Assembly (NCBI GenBank): GCA_012797505.1
Contig: JAAZOZ010000241.1
Coordinates: forward strand, 1 to 5,548
DNA: 5,548 nucleotides
Direction: 5' to 3'
Source: Smithella sp.
GTDB taxonomy: Bacteria > Desulfobacterota > Syntrophia > Syntrophales > Smithellaceae
The translations under genes were made by a program, and so were the position numbers. The notes beneath the pieces are model-generated. The model was not told the origin of the DNA. It made no database searches and was given only the letters and a program-made list of their open reading frames with translations. Shown here piece after piece: positions 1-5,548 of the stretch; the first letter of the stretch is position 1; each line of letters opens with the position of its first letter.

Positions 1-318
1 GAGGATATTCGAAAAATAGCCACCTCCCTGTCGGTGGAGGCCGGCCGGGAAGTTTCCCGACTGGAGCTGATCATTCTCCTGTATGAAAATCTGGCAAAAT
101 GGTATAGGGAGCTGGCGCAAAACGGGTTTGCGCCGCTCAGGAAAAAATGGCTTGAGCGGACAACGATGATCGGCAAACCGGTTTCGGTCACCTTCGGGAA
201 GGAAACAATCAGCGGAGAGGCGGCGGATCTGGATGAAGACGGTTCGCTGGTGATTCTGGCGGACGGCAACCAAAAGGTGAAGGTCGCGGCGGGAGACGCG
301 ACCGTAGGGAAGAGGTAA
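1..318 (+). CDS. birA: Biotin--[acetyl-CoA-carboxylase] ligase, C-terminal part (5' end outside window)
   Basis: This is the last 105 codons of a biotin-protein ligase, which activates biotin as biotinyl-AMP and joins it to a lysine of biotin-dependent carboxylases in the cytoplasm. The frame is open from base 1, so the gene starts upstream; a GTG at 34 is an internal valine codon, not a start. Visible residues 4-20 (RKIATSLSVEAGREVSR) and the helix LLYENLAKWYRELAQNGF (26-43) match the end of the catalytic domain. Residues about 57-105 form the small beta-rich C-terminal domain, with the typical pattern GKPVSV, then SGEAADLDEDGSL, then VAAGDA. The N-terminal half is not visible, so it cannot be told whether the protein carries a DNA-binding repressor domain. 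The stop lies 6 bases before coaX, a common birA-coaX pairing that suggests one operon. Confidence 0.9.
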   Translation, partial: EDIRKIATSLSVEAGREVSRLELIILLYENLAKWYRELAQNGFAPLRKKWLERTTMIGKPVSVTFGKETISGEAADLDEDGSLVILADGNQKVKVAAGDATVGKR

Positions 319-324
319 CGATTT

Positions 325-1101
325 ATGCTGCTGGTGATTGACGTAGGCAATACAAACACCGTGCTGGGGCTTTTTGACAAGGATCAGCTGCTTCACGATT
401 GGCGAATCCGGACGGAAATCGATCATACCATCGATGAATACGGCGTGCTGATTTACAATCTGTACCAGTCCACCCGCATGAGAGCCAAAGAGATTAAATC
501 CGTCCGGGCGATTATTATTTCCTGCGTCGTGCCGCCGATGCTCAATATTCTGGAGCCCCTCTGCGTCAAGTATTTCAACATCATACCGATGATCGTCGGC
601 CCCGGCATTAAAACAGGCATGCCGATTTTTTACGACAATCCCAAGGAAGTCGGCGCGGACCGGATTGTCAATGCCGTGGCCGCCTACGACAAGTACCGCC
701 AGGAATCGATCATTGTTGATTTTGGAACGGCGACGACGTTTGACTATGTTTCGCCCCGGGGCGAATACATGGGGGGCTGCATTTCGCCGGGGATTGTGAT
801 TTCCAGCGAAGCGCTTTTTGAAAAGGCTTCCAAGCTGCCCCGCGTCGAATTCGGCAAGCCGAAAACCATTATTACCAAGGACACCGTCAGCGCCATTCAG
901 GCGGGCATCATGTTCGGCTACGCCGGCCTGGTGGACGGCATCGTCAACCGGATGAAAGCGGAAGTCAAAACCAATCCCCTGGTCATTGCCACGGGGGGGC
1001 TGGCGCGGGTGGTTGCGCAGGAAGCCGGGACAATCGACAAGATTGAAGAAATGCTGACGCTGGATGGTCTGCGGATTATCTATGAACGCAATAAGAAGTA
1101 G
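325..1101 (+). CDS. coaX: Type III pantothenate kinase
   Basis: CoaX phosphorylates pantothenate with ATP to 4'-phosphopantothenate, the first committed step of coenzyme A synthesis, in the cytoplasm. The 258-residue length is normal for the family. The ASKHA-fold signatures are all present: the N-terminal phosphate loop DVGNTNTVLGLF (6-17), RTEIDHTIDEYG (29-40), the GADR motif (110-113) with the conserved aspartate of the pantothenate site, DFGTATTFD (132-140), GGCISPGI (150-157) and ATGGLA (222-227). Type III kinases are not feedback-inhibited by CoA and often depend on a monovalent cation (family knowledge). The ATG at 325 is chosen because it begins directly at the conserved MLLVIDVGNTN end and has an AGAGG ribosome binding site at 311-315, inside the end of birA, with 9 bases of spacing. 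Only 3 bases separate its stop from coaE, which acts later in the same pathway. Confidence 0.97.
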   Translation: MLLVIDVGNTNTVLGLFDKDQLLHDWRIRTEIDHTIDEYGVLIYNLYQSTRMRAKEIKSVRAIIISCVVPPMLNILEPLCVKYFNIIPMIVGPGIKTGMPIFYDNPKEVGADRIVNAVAAYDKYRQESIIVDFGTATTFDYVSPRGEYMGGCISPGIVISSEALFEKASKLPRVEFGKPKTIITKDTVSAIQAGIMFGYAGLVDGIVNRMKAEVKTNPLVIATGGLARVVAQEAGTIDKIEEMLTLDGLRIIYERNKK

Positions 1102-1104
1102 CGC

Positions 1105-1734
1105 ATGCTGAATGTCGGATTAACGGGCGGAATTGCCTGCGGAAAATCAACCGTTGCGGAAATGTTTGTGCGCCTGGGCGGCCGTCTGATTGATTTTGAC
1201 AAGCTGGCCCATGAAGCGCAGGAGCCGGGAAAGCCCGCCTGGCAGGATGTCGTCCATTGCTTCGGATCCGAAATCCTCCTGCCCGATCAGACCATCGACC
1301 GTGGCAAAATGGCGGACATCGTTTTCCGCTCTGCGGAAAGGCTGCGGAGGCTCAACGCCATCGTTCATCCGAGGGTTTTTGAAGAATGGTGGTCCCGTCT
1401 CGAAAAAATCAAGGCGCAGGCTCCTCACGCGATTGTTTTTTCCGATGTGCCTCTCCTGTTTGAAGGCGGAATGCAGCATCTGTTTGACCTGACGATTCTG
1501 GTCAAAATTGAACCCGGGCAACAGGTGGAACGCCTGATGGCGCGCAGTTCCGTCTGCCGGGAGGACGCCGAATTGCGGCTGGCCAACCAGATGCCGATAT
1601 ACGATAAAATACAACTGGCGACGATTGTGATTGACAATCAATGCGTGATGGAAGAAACGGAAAGAAAAGTGGCGGCCGTCTGGGAGGATTTGCTGGCCAG
1701 GGAAAAGGCAAAGGCTTTGCAGGCGGAAGACTGA
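1105..1734 (+). CDS. coaE: Dephospho-CoA kinase
   Basis: CoaE phosphorylates the 3'-hydroxyl of dephospho-CoA with ATP, the last step of CoA synthesis, in the cytoplasm. The 209-residue protein has the P-loop GGIACGKS (8-15) near its N-terminus, the substrate-side DFDKLAHE (30-37), IVHPR (86-90), the DVPLLFEGG motif (114-122) and a C-terminal RLANQMPIYDKIQLATIVIDN-type segment (158-178) that fits the usual R..Q...EK...A..VI.N pattern. One small deviation is aspartate-lysine (DK, 167-168) where many members have EK. The start codon lies 3 bases after the coaX stop. The only ribosome-binding-like sequence is a weak AAGAAG (1093-1098), so translation is probably coupled to coaX. The coaX-coaE adjacency puts the first and last enzymes of the CoA pathway in one unit. 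Confidence 0.96.
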   Translation: MLNVGLTGGIACGKSTVAEMFVRLGGRLIDFDKLAHEAQEPGKPAWQDVVHCFGSEILLPDQTIDRGKMADIVFRSAERLRRLNAIVHPRVFEEWWSRLEKIKAQAPHAIVFSDVPLLFEGGMQHLFDLTILVKIEPGQQVERLMARSSVCREDAELRLANQMPIYDKIQLATIVIDNQCVMEETERKVAAVWEDLLAREKAKALQAED

Positions 1735-1792
1735 CGGAGCAACGCGTCGTTGAGCCTCCAGAGGAAGCGGCGCAGACATACAACGAAGAAGC

Positions 1793-1798
1793 GGAGGG
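1793..1798 (+). promoter_or_regulatory. Ribosome binding site of the carbonic anhydrase gene
   Basis: GGAGGG lies 4 bases before the ATG at 1803. This decides the start: the same frame is open far upstream into coaE, but it has no start codon between the coaE stop and 1803. Confidence 0.75.
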
Positions 1799-1802
1799 TA
1801 AC

Positions 1803-2414
1803 ATGATCGAAAAAAACGTAAAAACGGATTTTTGCGCGAATGTGTCCGAACCGGTGATTGGAGAAGGCACCTTTGTGCATCCCCTGGCGGCGGTCATCGG
1901 CAATGTTGAGCTGGGAAAAAACATCATGGTTTCGCCGATGGCGTCCGTGCGCGGCGACGAAGGCCAACCGCTCCACGTGGGAGATGATTCCAATATTCAG
2001 GACGGCGTGATCATTCACGCGCTGGAAACGGAGCTGGACGGCAAGCCCGTGGAAAAAAACCGCGTGGATGTGGACGGAAAAAAATACGCGGTGTACGTGG
2101 GAAACCGTGTGTCGCTGGCGCATCAGGCGCATATTCACGGACCGGCCGTCGTGATGGACGACACCTTTGTGGGGATGAGGGCGCTGGTCTTCAAAACGTT
2201 GGTCGGAAAAAACTGTGTCATTGAGCCGGGTGCTATTTTAATCGGCGTTCGGGTGGCGGACGGACGCTATGTGCCGGGTGGATCGGTGGTCAAAACCCAG
2301 GCTGACGCCGACGCGCTTCCCGTGATCACCGCCGATTATCCGATGAAAGAGATGAACAAAGGCGTTCTGCACGTCAATAAGGCGCTCGCCAAAGGATACC
2401 TGGCGGCCAAATAA
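1803..2414 (+). CDS. Gamma-class carbonic anhydrase, Cam subclass
   Basis: This 203-residue protein should be a trimeric left-handed beta-helix enzyme that interconverts CO2 and bicarbonate with a metal held by three histidines. The expected ligands are visible: H72 (in VIIHALE), H107 (SLAHQ) and H112 (HIHGP), with R50, D52, N64 and Q66 of the active site in MASVRGDEG and SNIQDG. By remembered alignment to Methanosarcina thermophila Cam, E75 matches the proton-shuttle residue Glu84. The acidic loop that CamH-type enzymes lack is present (about 75-85) but one residue shorter, with D79 near the place of Glu89. Asn202 is kept (N192), while Tyr200 is replaced by histidine (H190). The N-terminus MIEKNVKTDF is polar with no signal peptide, so the enzyme is probably cytoplasmic, unlike the archaeal secreted precursor. 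It lies 68 bases after coaE and may be cotranscribed with it. Ferripyochelin-binding-like or acyltransferase hexapeptide proteins are the alternative, but the loop and catalytic residues argue for Cam. Confidence 0.92.
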   Translation: MIEKNVKTDFCANVSEPVIGEGTFVHPLAAVIGNVELGKNIMVSPMASVRGDEGQPLHVGDDSNIQDGVIIHALETELDGKPVEKNRVDVDGKKYAVYVGNRVSLAHQAHIHGPAVVMDDTFVGMRALVFKTLVGKNCVIEPGAILIGVRVADGRYVPGGSVVKTQADADALPVITADYPMKEMNKGVLHVNKALAKGYLAAK

Positions 2415-2433
2415 ATAATTGAAGGACAGGCAA

Positions 2434-2462
2434 AGCCGGTTGATCATTTTGATCAACCGGCT
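2434..2462. terminator. Perfect 13-bp hairpin after the carbonic anhydrase gene
   Basis: AGCCGGTTGATCA (2434-2446) is followed by the loop TTT and the exact reverse complement TGATCAACCGGCT (2450-2462). It sits 19 bases after the carbonic anhydrase stop and ends 15 bases before the next ATG. Neither strand has a T-run after the stem, so it is not a textbook intrinsic terminator. It could end or protect the upstream transcript, or act as a palindromic protein-binding site. The structure is certain; its role is inferred. Confidence 0.55.
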
Positions 2463-2477
2463 GATTCACAGCACGAC

Positions 2478-3203
2478 ATGTTGGTCAAAAGCAAAACTTC
2501 CGCTCATTCTTTCCACCAGGGTGTTTGTCTTTCCTGCGGCGCGGGAAACATCGGAAAGCGCCGTTACTGCTCCATCCGGTGCCGCCAGCAGCTCCGCCAG
2601 AAACTCAATACGCGAAGCGGCCTCCTGCAGGCCCTGAATACGCGCTACGCGACATTCTATTTTACGGATACGCTGATTGTCCTGGACGTGGTTCCGCACG
2701 GCATCCGGGAGGTATTCCGCTACAAGGCGCGCCGCACGGCCGGCGTCAAGCCGGCGGAAGATTTCGGCGCCATGAGCAACCGGCTGGGGGATGCCTGGTG
2801 GGCCGAGGAAAAAAGGACGACCAAAAACTATCTGGCTTCCAGGCGCGTTTTGGAAATGGCGGAAAGGCTGGCGATGGCCGAGGGACTCAAGCGCCCCAGG
2901 TGGGTGAAGGTTCCCGGCGTCAAACCGGAAAGCATCCTGCTTTTGGATATGGCCAAAGCGGATCTTGCTTCCCGTGAACCGCACAAAATCATTAAGAACG
3001 CCTACCGCCGCCAGGTGAAAATTCATCATCCCGACGCCGGGGGGACGGCCGCCGCCTTCCGCAGGATTCACGCCGCCTATCAGGACCTGCTGAACTGGGC
3101 CGAACATCCCACCTTCATCCGCCGCCGCGGCTTTCCCGACAAATGGTATTACGACGGCGACCATAAAAGATGGATACAGCCGGTGCCGCTGAAAAAAGGA
3201 TAG
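2478..3203 (+). CDS. Zinc-finger and J-domain protein (DnaJ-like co-chaperone, class C)
   Basis: The 241-residue protein has a J-domain at its C-terminal side and is likely a cytoplasmic partner that stimulates a DnaK/Hsp70 ATPase; its client is unknown. The J-domain spans about residues 150-207: a helix with IIKNAYRRQVKIHH, the diagnostic HPD triad (184-186), and FRRIHAAYQDLLNW. Residues 17-35 hold Cys-x2-Cys-x10-Cys-x3-Cys (C17, C20, C31, C35, with RYCSIRC), which looks like a small zinc-binding treble-clef or knuckle. The middle (about 50-150) is basic and not recognised; the tail after the J-domain is rich in Trp, Tyr and Arg. There is no Gly/Phe region and no DnaJ central cysteine repeats, so it is not DnaJ itself. 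The ATG at 2478 is the first start codon in the frame after the upstream stop, but no Shine-Dalgarno sequence precedes it. It appears to be a single gene between the hairpin and a convergent operon. Confidence 0.8.
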   Translation: MLVKSKTSAHSFHQGVCLSCGAGNIGKRRYCSIRCRQQLRQKLNTRSGLLQALNTRYATFYFTDTLIVLDVVPHGIREVFRYKARRTAGVKPAEDFGAMSNRLGDAWWAEEKRTTKNYLASRRVLEMAERLAMAEGLKRPRWVKVPGVKPESILLLDMAKADLASREPHKIIKNAYRRQVKIHHPDAGGTAAAFRRIHAAYQDLLNWAEHPTFIRRRGFPDKWYYDGDHKRWIQPVPLKKG

Positions 3204-3222
3204 GGGATGCGGCGCGTTTTTT
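3183..3222 (+). terminator. Possible intrinsic terminator of the J-domain gene
   Basis: A 7-bp stem with one G-U pair can form between 3183-3189 and 3209-3215, followed after one base by TTTTTT (3217-3222). The stem begins inside the last codons of the J-domain gene and has a long 19-base loop, so this is a weak candidate. A competing short stem, GCGCG/CGCGC at 3212-3216 and 3224-3228, carries the T-run in its loop. Confidence 0.3.
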
Positions 3223-3265
3223 GCGCGCGGGAGCGTGCGCGCCGTCTCCGGGCCGCGCGTTTCGG
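3204..3265. other. Convergent intergenic spacer with GC-rich inverted repeats
   Basis: These 62 bases separate the ends of two converging genes. They hold CGCGCGG (3224-3230) and its exact reverse complement CCGCGCG (3253-3259), plus alternating GC runs at 3223-3228 and 3236-3241. The paired arms could fold in transcripts from either side and help stop converging transcription. No T-run follows on the minus strand close to the stem. Confidence 0.4.
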
Positions 3266-3946
3266 TCATTTTCCCCAGCCGCTGTCCGCGGCTTCGTACG
3301 CTTCAATCATGTGCTGTTCCACCTGAAGGCGGATCGCTTCCAGCAAATTTCGGTCCGCGTCATCGGGCACATTGAAGAAGGACCCAAAGCGGATCAGGAC
3401 CCGGGTGAACGGTTTGGGGACGAGAAAGCGGTCCCAGCTGTTTGCCGTCCAGGCGCTTTGATAGGAGACCACGGCGGGGCAGATGACTGCGTTTGCGCTC
3501 CGGGCCAGCGCCGTCAGTCCCGGTTTGACGATGCGGGCCGGTCCGGTGGGCCCGTCCACAATATGGGCGCCGATGCGGTTTTTTTTGACGTTCTGCGCCA
3601 TGACGCGAAACGCCCTGGCGCCGCCCCGCGTGCTGGAGCCCCGAACGGGAATCCAGCCGAGTCGCGATACGATTTTGGAAATCAAATCGCCGTCGCGGCT
3701 TTGGCTGATCATGATGCAGGGCTTCCATTGAAAAAACCGCGGAACGAAAAAACCGCCGAAAAGGCGCTGGTGCCAGCAGGCAAAGAGGATCGTCCCTTCA
3801 CGCGCCAGATACTCCAGAATTTTCTCCTCGCCCTCGATTTGCACACGGAGCGTTTTTGCGTAAAGTCGCAAAGTGAAAAAGATGACGGACGTCAGAACGT
3901 GATTCAATAAGAAAAATTTGATTTCCTTGGCCGGAACTCCGGTCAT
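3266..3946 (-). CDS. DUF374 / lysophospholipid acyltransferase-like membrane-associated protein
   Basis: The 226-residue protein matches the DUF374 branch of the PlsC/LpxL-like acyltransferase superfamily, which transfers acyl chains to lipid substrates at the inner membrane; the exact substrate of this branch is not known to me. A hydrophobic N-terminal stretch (about 10-30, FFLLNHVLTSVIFFTLRLY) is a probable membrane anchor. Conserved blocks follow in order: CWHQ (57-60) with the likely catalytic histidine H59, SQSRDGDLI (81-89), VRGSSTRGG (101-109), DGPTGP (131-136), VKPGLTALA (140-148) and CPAVVSY (156-162). The length is normal for the family. Its ATG overlaps the stop of the upstream efflux lipoprotein gene as ATGA, with a strong GGAGGAG site 7 bases away inside that gene, so translation is probably coupled. 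Placement behind efflux genes is not the usual lipid-A context and may mark a role in envelope adaptation. The long opposite-strand frame here has no family features. Confidence 0.85.
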   Translation of the reverse strand: MTGVPAKEIKFFLLNHVLTSVIFFTLRLYAKTLRVQIEGEEKILEYLAREGTILFACWHQRLFGGFFVPRFFQWKPCIMISQSRDGDLISKIVSRLGWIPVRGSSTRGGARAFRVMAQNVKKNRIGAHIVDGPTGPARIVKPGLTALARSANAVICPAVVSYQSAWTANSWDRFLVPKPFTRVLIRFGSFFNVPDDADRNLLEAIRLQVEQHMIEAYEAADSGWGK

Positions 3947-5337
3947 GACGACGCTCCTCCGCCCAGCGTTTTATAAAGGGTCACGATATTGTTGACGGAG
4001 GCCAGCCGCAGCAGGATCAGGCCCTGCTGGGCGCCGTAAAGCGATCGCTGGGCGTCGAGAACAGAGAGGTAGCTGTCAATTCCTTTTTCATAGCGCATTT
4101 CGGAAAGACGGTAAACAACGGCCATCGCGTCTACGAGGGATTGTTGCGCCGTCACGCGACGGCTGACCGTTCCCTTTTCGGCCAGCGCATCCGCCACTTC
4201 CCGGAACGCCGTCTGAATGGATTTTTCATACTGGGCGATGGAAATTTCCTTCTCGATTTTCGTGACGTCGTAGGCGTACCACAAACGAGGATCAAAAATC
4301 GGCGTCACAATCTGCGGCGCGAACGTCCACACATCGGAGCCTCCCTTGAACAGGCCGGACAGATCTGCGCTGGCCGTTCCGAAGGAGGTCGTAAGCGAAA
4401 TCCTGGGGAAAAGAGCCGCGCGGGCTGCGCCGATATTGGCATTGGCCGCTTTGAGGAAGTGTTCCGCCGCCAAAACGTCCGGCCGTCCGAGCAGCACGTC
4501 GGAGGACAGTCCGGCGGAGATGTCCCGGGGCAGGGTCACGCCGGACAGATCCCGGGGAAGCAGATCCGGACGAACGGAAGATCCGACAAGAAGATTCAGG
4601 CCGTTTTCATCCTGCGCGACAAGCTGCGTGTAGCGGGCGACGTCTCCCCGGGCCGTCTCCACCTGGGTTTGCGACCGGCGAAGATCCAGCTCGGAGGCCA
4701 TTCCAACTTCGTGGCGTTTCCGAATCATGTTGTAGGCCGCTTCCTGCGCTTCCAGCGTTGAGGCAACCAGTTGAAGGGCTTCCCGGTCGGCGGCCAGGGC
4801 CAGGTAGGCCTGCGTCACCGTCGCCACCAGCAGAATCTGCGCGCTGCGTCTTGCCTCATCCGTGGCCAGGTATTGCTCCAGCGCGGCGTCTTTCAAACTG
4901 CGGATGCGGCCGAAAAAGTCGATTTCCCAGGCGGCGAGGCCCAGATTGACGCTGTACTTCTCTGCAGTGTAGATTTTTCCCGAGGAGGAAAGATCCGCCG
5001 GCACCCGTTCCTGGTACCAGTTTCCGGTCGCGTTGACAATCGGTAAAAGTGACGCCCGGTTGATGCCGAACATGGCTTTGGCTTTTTCCACATTCAGGCC
5101 CGTGACCCGCAGATCGCGGTTGTTGGCCAGCGCGACTGCGATGACTTCCCGGAGCCGGGGATCGGTGATGAAATCCCGCCATGGCAGTTGAGAGGCCTGC
5201 GGCGCCTGTTTCGTGTCCTGATAGGACGGGCCTGACGGCCAAGTTTTCGGCACCGGCGCCTCCGGACGATCATATTTCGGCGCCAAAGTGCAGCCGGCCA
5301 GCAAAACCATCAGAATCAAAAGTCGTTTTTTATTCAT
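3943..5337 (-). CDS. RND efflux outer-membrane factor lipoprotein (NodT/OprM family)
   Basis: This 464-residue protein should be the trimeric outer-membrane channel of a tripartite RND pump, with a beta-barrel and a long periplasmic helical tunnel. It begins with a lipoprotein signal: MNKKRLLILMVLLAGC, with lipobox LAGC and lipidated Cys16, followed by TLAPKYDRP, the family's usual start of the mature chain. Two outer-membrane efflux (OEP) repeats cover about 60-250 and 270-460. Family blocks include AWEIDFFGRIR (136-146), GRPDVLAAEHFLKAANANIG (284-303), ARAALFPRISLT (305-316) and SYLSVLDAQRSLYGAQQ (422-438). A further ATG in frame at 5358 would add seven residues, but it has no ribosome binding site, whereas the ATG at 5337 has AGAGGA 8 bases upstream and gives a proper lipoprotein leader. 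The start overlaps the end of the RND transporter gene by 8 bases, so the two are one operon. The pumped substrate cannot be told from this part. Confidence 0.95.
   Translation of the reverse strand: MNKKRLLILMVLLAGCTLAPKYDRPEAPVPKTWPSGPSYQDTKQAPQASQLPWRDFITDPRLREVIAVALANNRDLRVTGLNVEKAKAMFGINRASLLPIVNATGNWYQERVPADLSSSGKIYTAEKYSVNLGLAAWEIDFFGRIRSLKDAALEQYLATDEARRSAQILLVATVTQAYLALAADREALQLVASTLEAQEAAYNMIRKRHEVGMASELDLRRSQTQVETARGDVARYTQLVAQDENGLNLLVGSSVRPDLLPRDLSGVTLPRDISAGLSSDVLLGRPDVLAAEHFLKAANANIGAARAALFPRISLTTSFGTASADLSGLFKGGSDVWTFAPQIVTPIFDPRLWYAYDVTKIEKEISIAQYEKSIQTAFREVADALAEKGTVSRRVTAQQSLVDAMAVVYRLSEMRYEKGIDSYLSVLDAQRSLYGAQQGLILLRLASVNNIVTLYKTLGGGASS
3954..3960 (-). promoter_or_regulatory. 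Ribosome binding site of the DUF374 gene
   Basis: On the minus strand GGAGGAG lies 7 bases before the ATG at 3946-3944, within the last codons of the efflux lipoprotein gene. It supports this start and the 4-base ATGA overlap (3943-3946). Confidence 0.8.
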
Positions 5338-5548
5338 GGGGTTGTTCCTCTGAAGCATGGGTTTTGTCCGCGGCGGTCATTTTCTGTTTCAGGCGTTTGG
5401 GAAGAACCTTTTCCAGCAAACGGTTAAAAACAGAAGGCCCGCCGGTGTCCGTTTTCGGTTTCTTGCCGAACAAGGTTTCAACCAGCACATAAAACAGCGG
5501 TGAAAAAATCACCGCCAGCAGAGTCGCCGTGATCATGCCGCCCAGCAC
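5330..5548 (-). CDS. RND efflux transporter, C-terminal end (AcrB/MexB type; rest outside window)
   Basis: These are the last 72 codons of an inner-membrane resistance-nodulation-division pump, a proton-driven transporter that works with a periplasmic adaptor and an outer-membrane channel. The visible start, VLGGMITATLLAVIFSPLFY, is the typical final transmembrane helix of HAE1-family pumps, whose usual form is close to GGM..AT.LA..F.PLFYV. The codon at the window edge is GTG but is internal. The remainder is a charged cytoplasmic tail (about 28-72) rich in Lys, with a Glu-rich end (SEEQPHE). The stop codon overlaps the start of the outer-membrane lipoprotein gene by 8 bases, a tight coupling that supports one pump operon. 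Upstream parts, including the adaptor gene and any regulator, are not visible, so substrate class and regulation are unknown. Confidence 0.9.
   Translation of the reverse strand: MLGGMITATLLAVIFSPLFYVLVETLFGKKPKTDTGGPSVFNRLLEKVLPKRLKQKMTAADKTHASEEQPHE
5346..5351 (-). promoter_or_regulatory. Ribosome binding site of the efflux lipoprotein gene
   Basis: AGAGGA on the minus strand lies 8 bases before the ATG at 5337-5335. It favours this start over the ATG at 5358, which has no purine-rich sequence before it. Confidence 0.75.

Noticed and set aside
1147..1779. A 210-codon open frame on the minus strand across coaE.
   Set aside because: It is a shadow of coaE, whose P-loop and other motifs are clear.
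1750..1780. A promoter in the coaE-carbonic anhydrase gap (TTGAGC with GACATA).
   Set aside because: The spacing is 19 bases and the -10 match is weak, so it is not reportable as a promoter.
1641..1802. A possible N-terminal extension of the carbonic anhydrase starting inside coaE.
   Set aside because: The extension is Gly/Lys/Glu-rich, would overlap coaE by more than 90 bases, and has no start with a ribosome binding site; the ATG at 1803 follows GGAGGG.
2419..2447. A sigma-70-like promoter for the J-domain gene: TTGAAG (2419-2424), 17-base spacer, GATCAT (2442-2447).
   Set aside because: Each box matches only 4 of 6 bases and the -10 box lies inside the hairpin arm; this is close to chance.
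2440..2456. An FNR- or CRP-like operator within the palindrome (TTGAT...ATCAA).
   Set aside because: The half-sites are 7 bases apart, while FNR sites have 4, so the fit is poor.
2466..3269. A 267-codon open frame on the minus strand opposite the J-domain gene, slightly longer than that gene.
   Set aside because: It has no recognisable motifs and is rich in Arg, Gly and Pro as expected for antisense frames of GC-rich genes. The + strand frame has an HPD J-domain and a cysteine motif.
3170..3910. A 246-codon open frame on the + strand opposite the DUF374 gene.
   Set aside because: The minus-strand frame carries all the DUF374 blocks and a strong ribosome binding site; the + frame overlaps the end of the J-domain gene and shows no family pattern.
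5338..5358. An earlier ATG for the efflux lipoprotein at 5358.
   Set aside because: It has no ribosome binding site and would place MLQRNNP before the basic start of a normal lipoprotein signal peptide.

Overview
The window reads as a piece of a Gram-negative, GC-rich bacterial chromosome. A lineage in or near the former Deltaproteobacteria (Desulfobacterota, for example Syntrophales-like) would fit the birA-coaX-coaE order, the archaeal-like Cam-type carbonic anhydrase and the zinc-finger J-protein. That placement is an inference from gene content and remembered family resemblance, not a search result. An outer membrane is certain in practice, because the window encodes an outer-membrane efflux lipoprotein and the end of an RND pump.

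Layout. The left part (1-2414) lies on the + strand: the 3' end of a biotin-protein ligase gene (birA), then type III pantothenate kinase (coaX), dephospho-CoA kinase (coaE) and, after a 68-base gap with a good ribosome binding site, a gamma-class carbonic anhydrase of the Cam subclass. The first three genes are packed with gaps of 3-6 bases and look like one transcription unit. A perfect 13-bp hairpin (2434-2462) follows the carbonic anhydrase gene. Next on the + strand is a single gene (2478-3203) for a protein with an N-terminal four-cysteine zinc-finger-like motif and a C-terminal J-domain. It converges on the minus-strand genes across a short, very GC-rich spacer (3204-3265).

The right part (3266-5548) is read on the minus strand from the right edge inward: the C-terminus of an RND inner-membrane transporter, a NodT/OprM-type outer-membrane factor lipoprotein, and a DUF374-type lysophospholipid acyltransferase-like protein. 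Successive genes overlap by 8 and 4 bases, so translation is probably coupled. The first two are the inner- and outer-membrane parts of a tripartite efflux pump; the acyltransferase is an unexpected third member.

How the genes may work together. CoaX and CoaE catalyse the first and last steps of CoA synthesis from pantothenate. BirA attaches biotin to carboxylases that use bicarbonate, and carbonic anhydrase interconverts CO2 and bicarbonate. A shared acyl-CoA/carboxylation theme is plausible but inferred. I see no RNA genes, CRISPR arrays, insertion sequences or phage genes, and no clear new biological system. The points most worth a second look are the Cam enzyme, the palindrome before the J-protein gene, the J-protein architecture and the acyltransferase coupled to the efflux genes.
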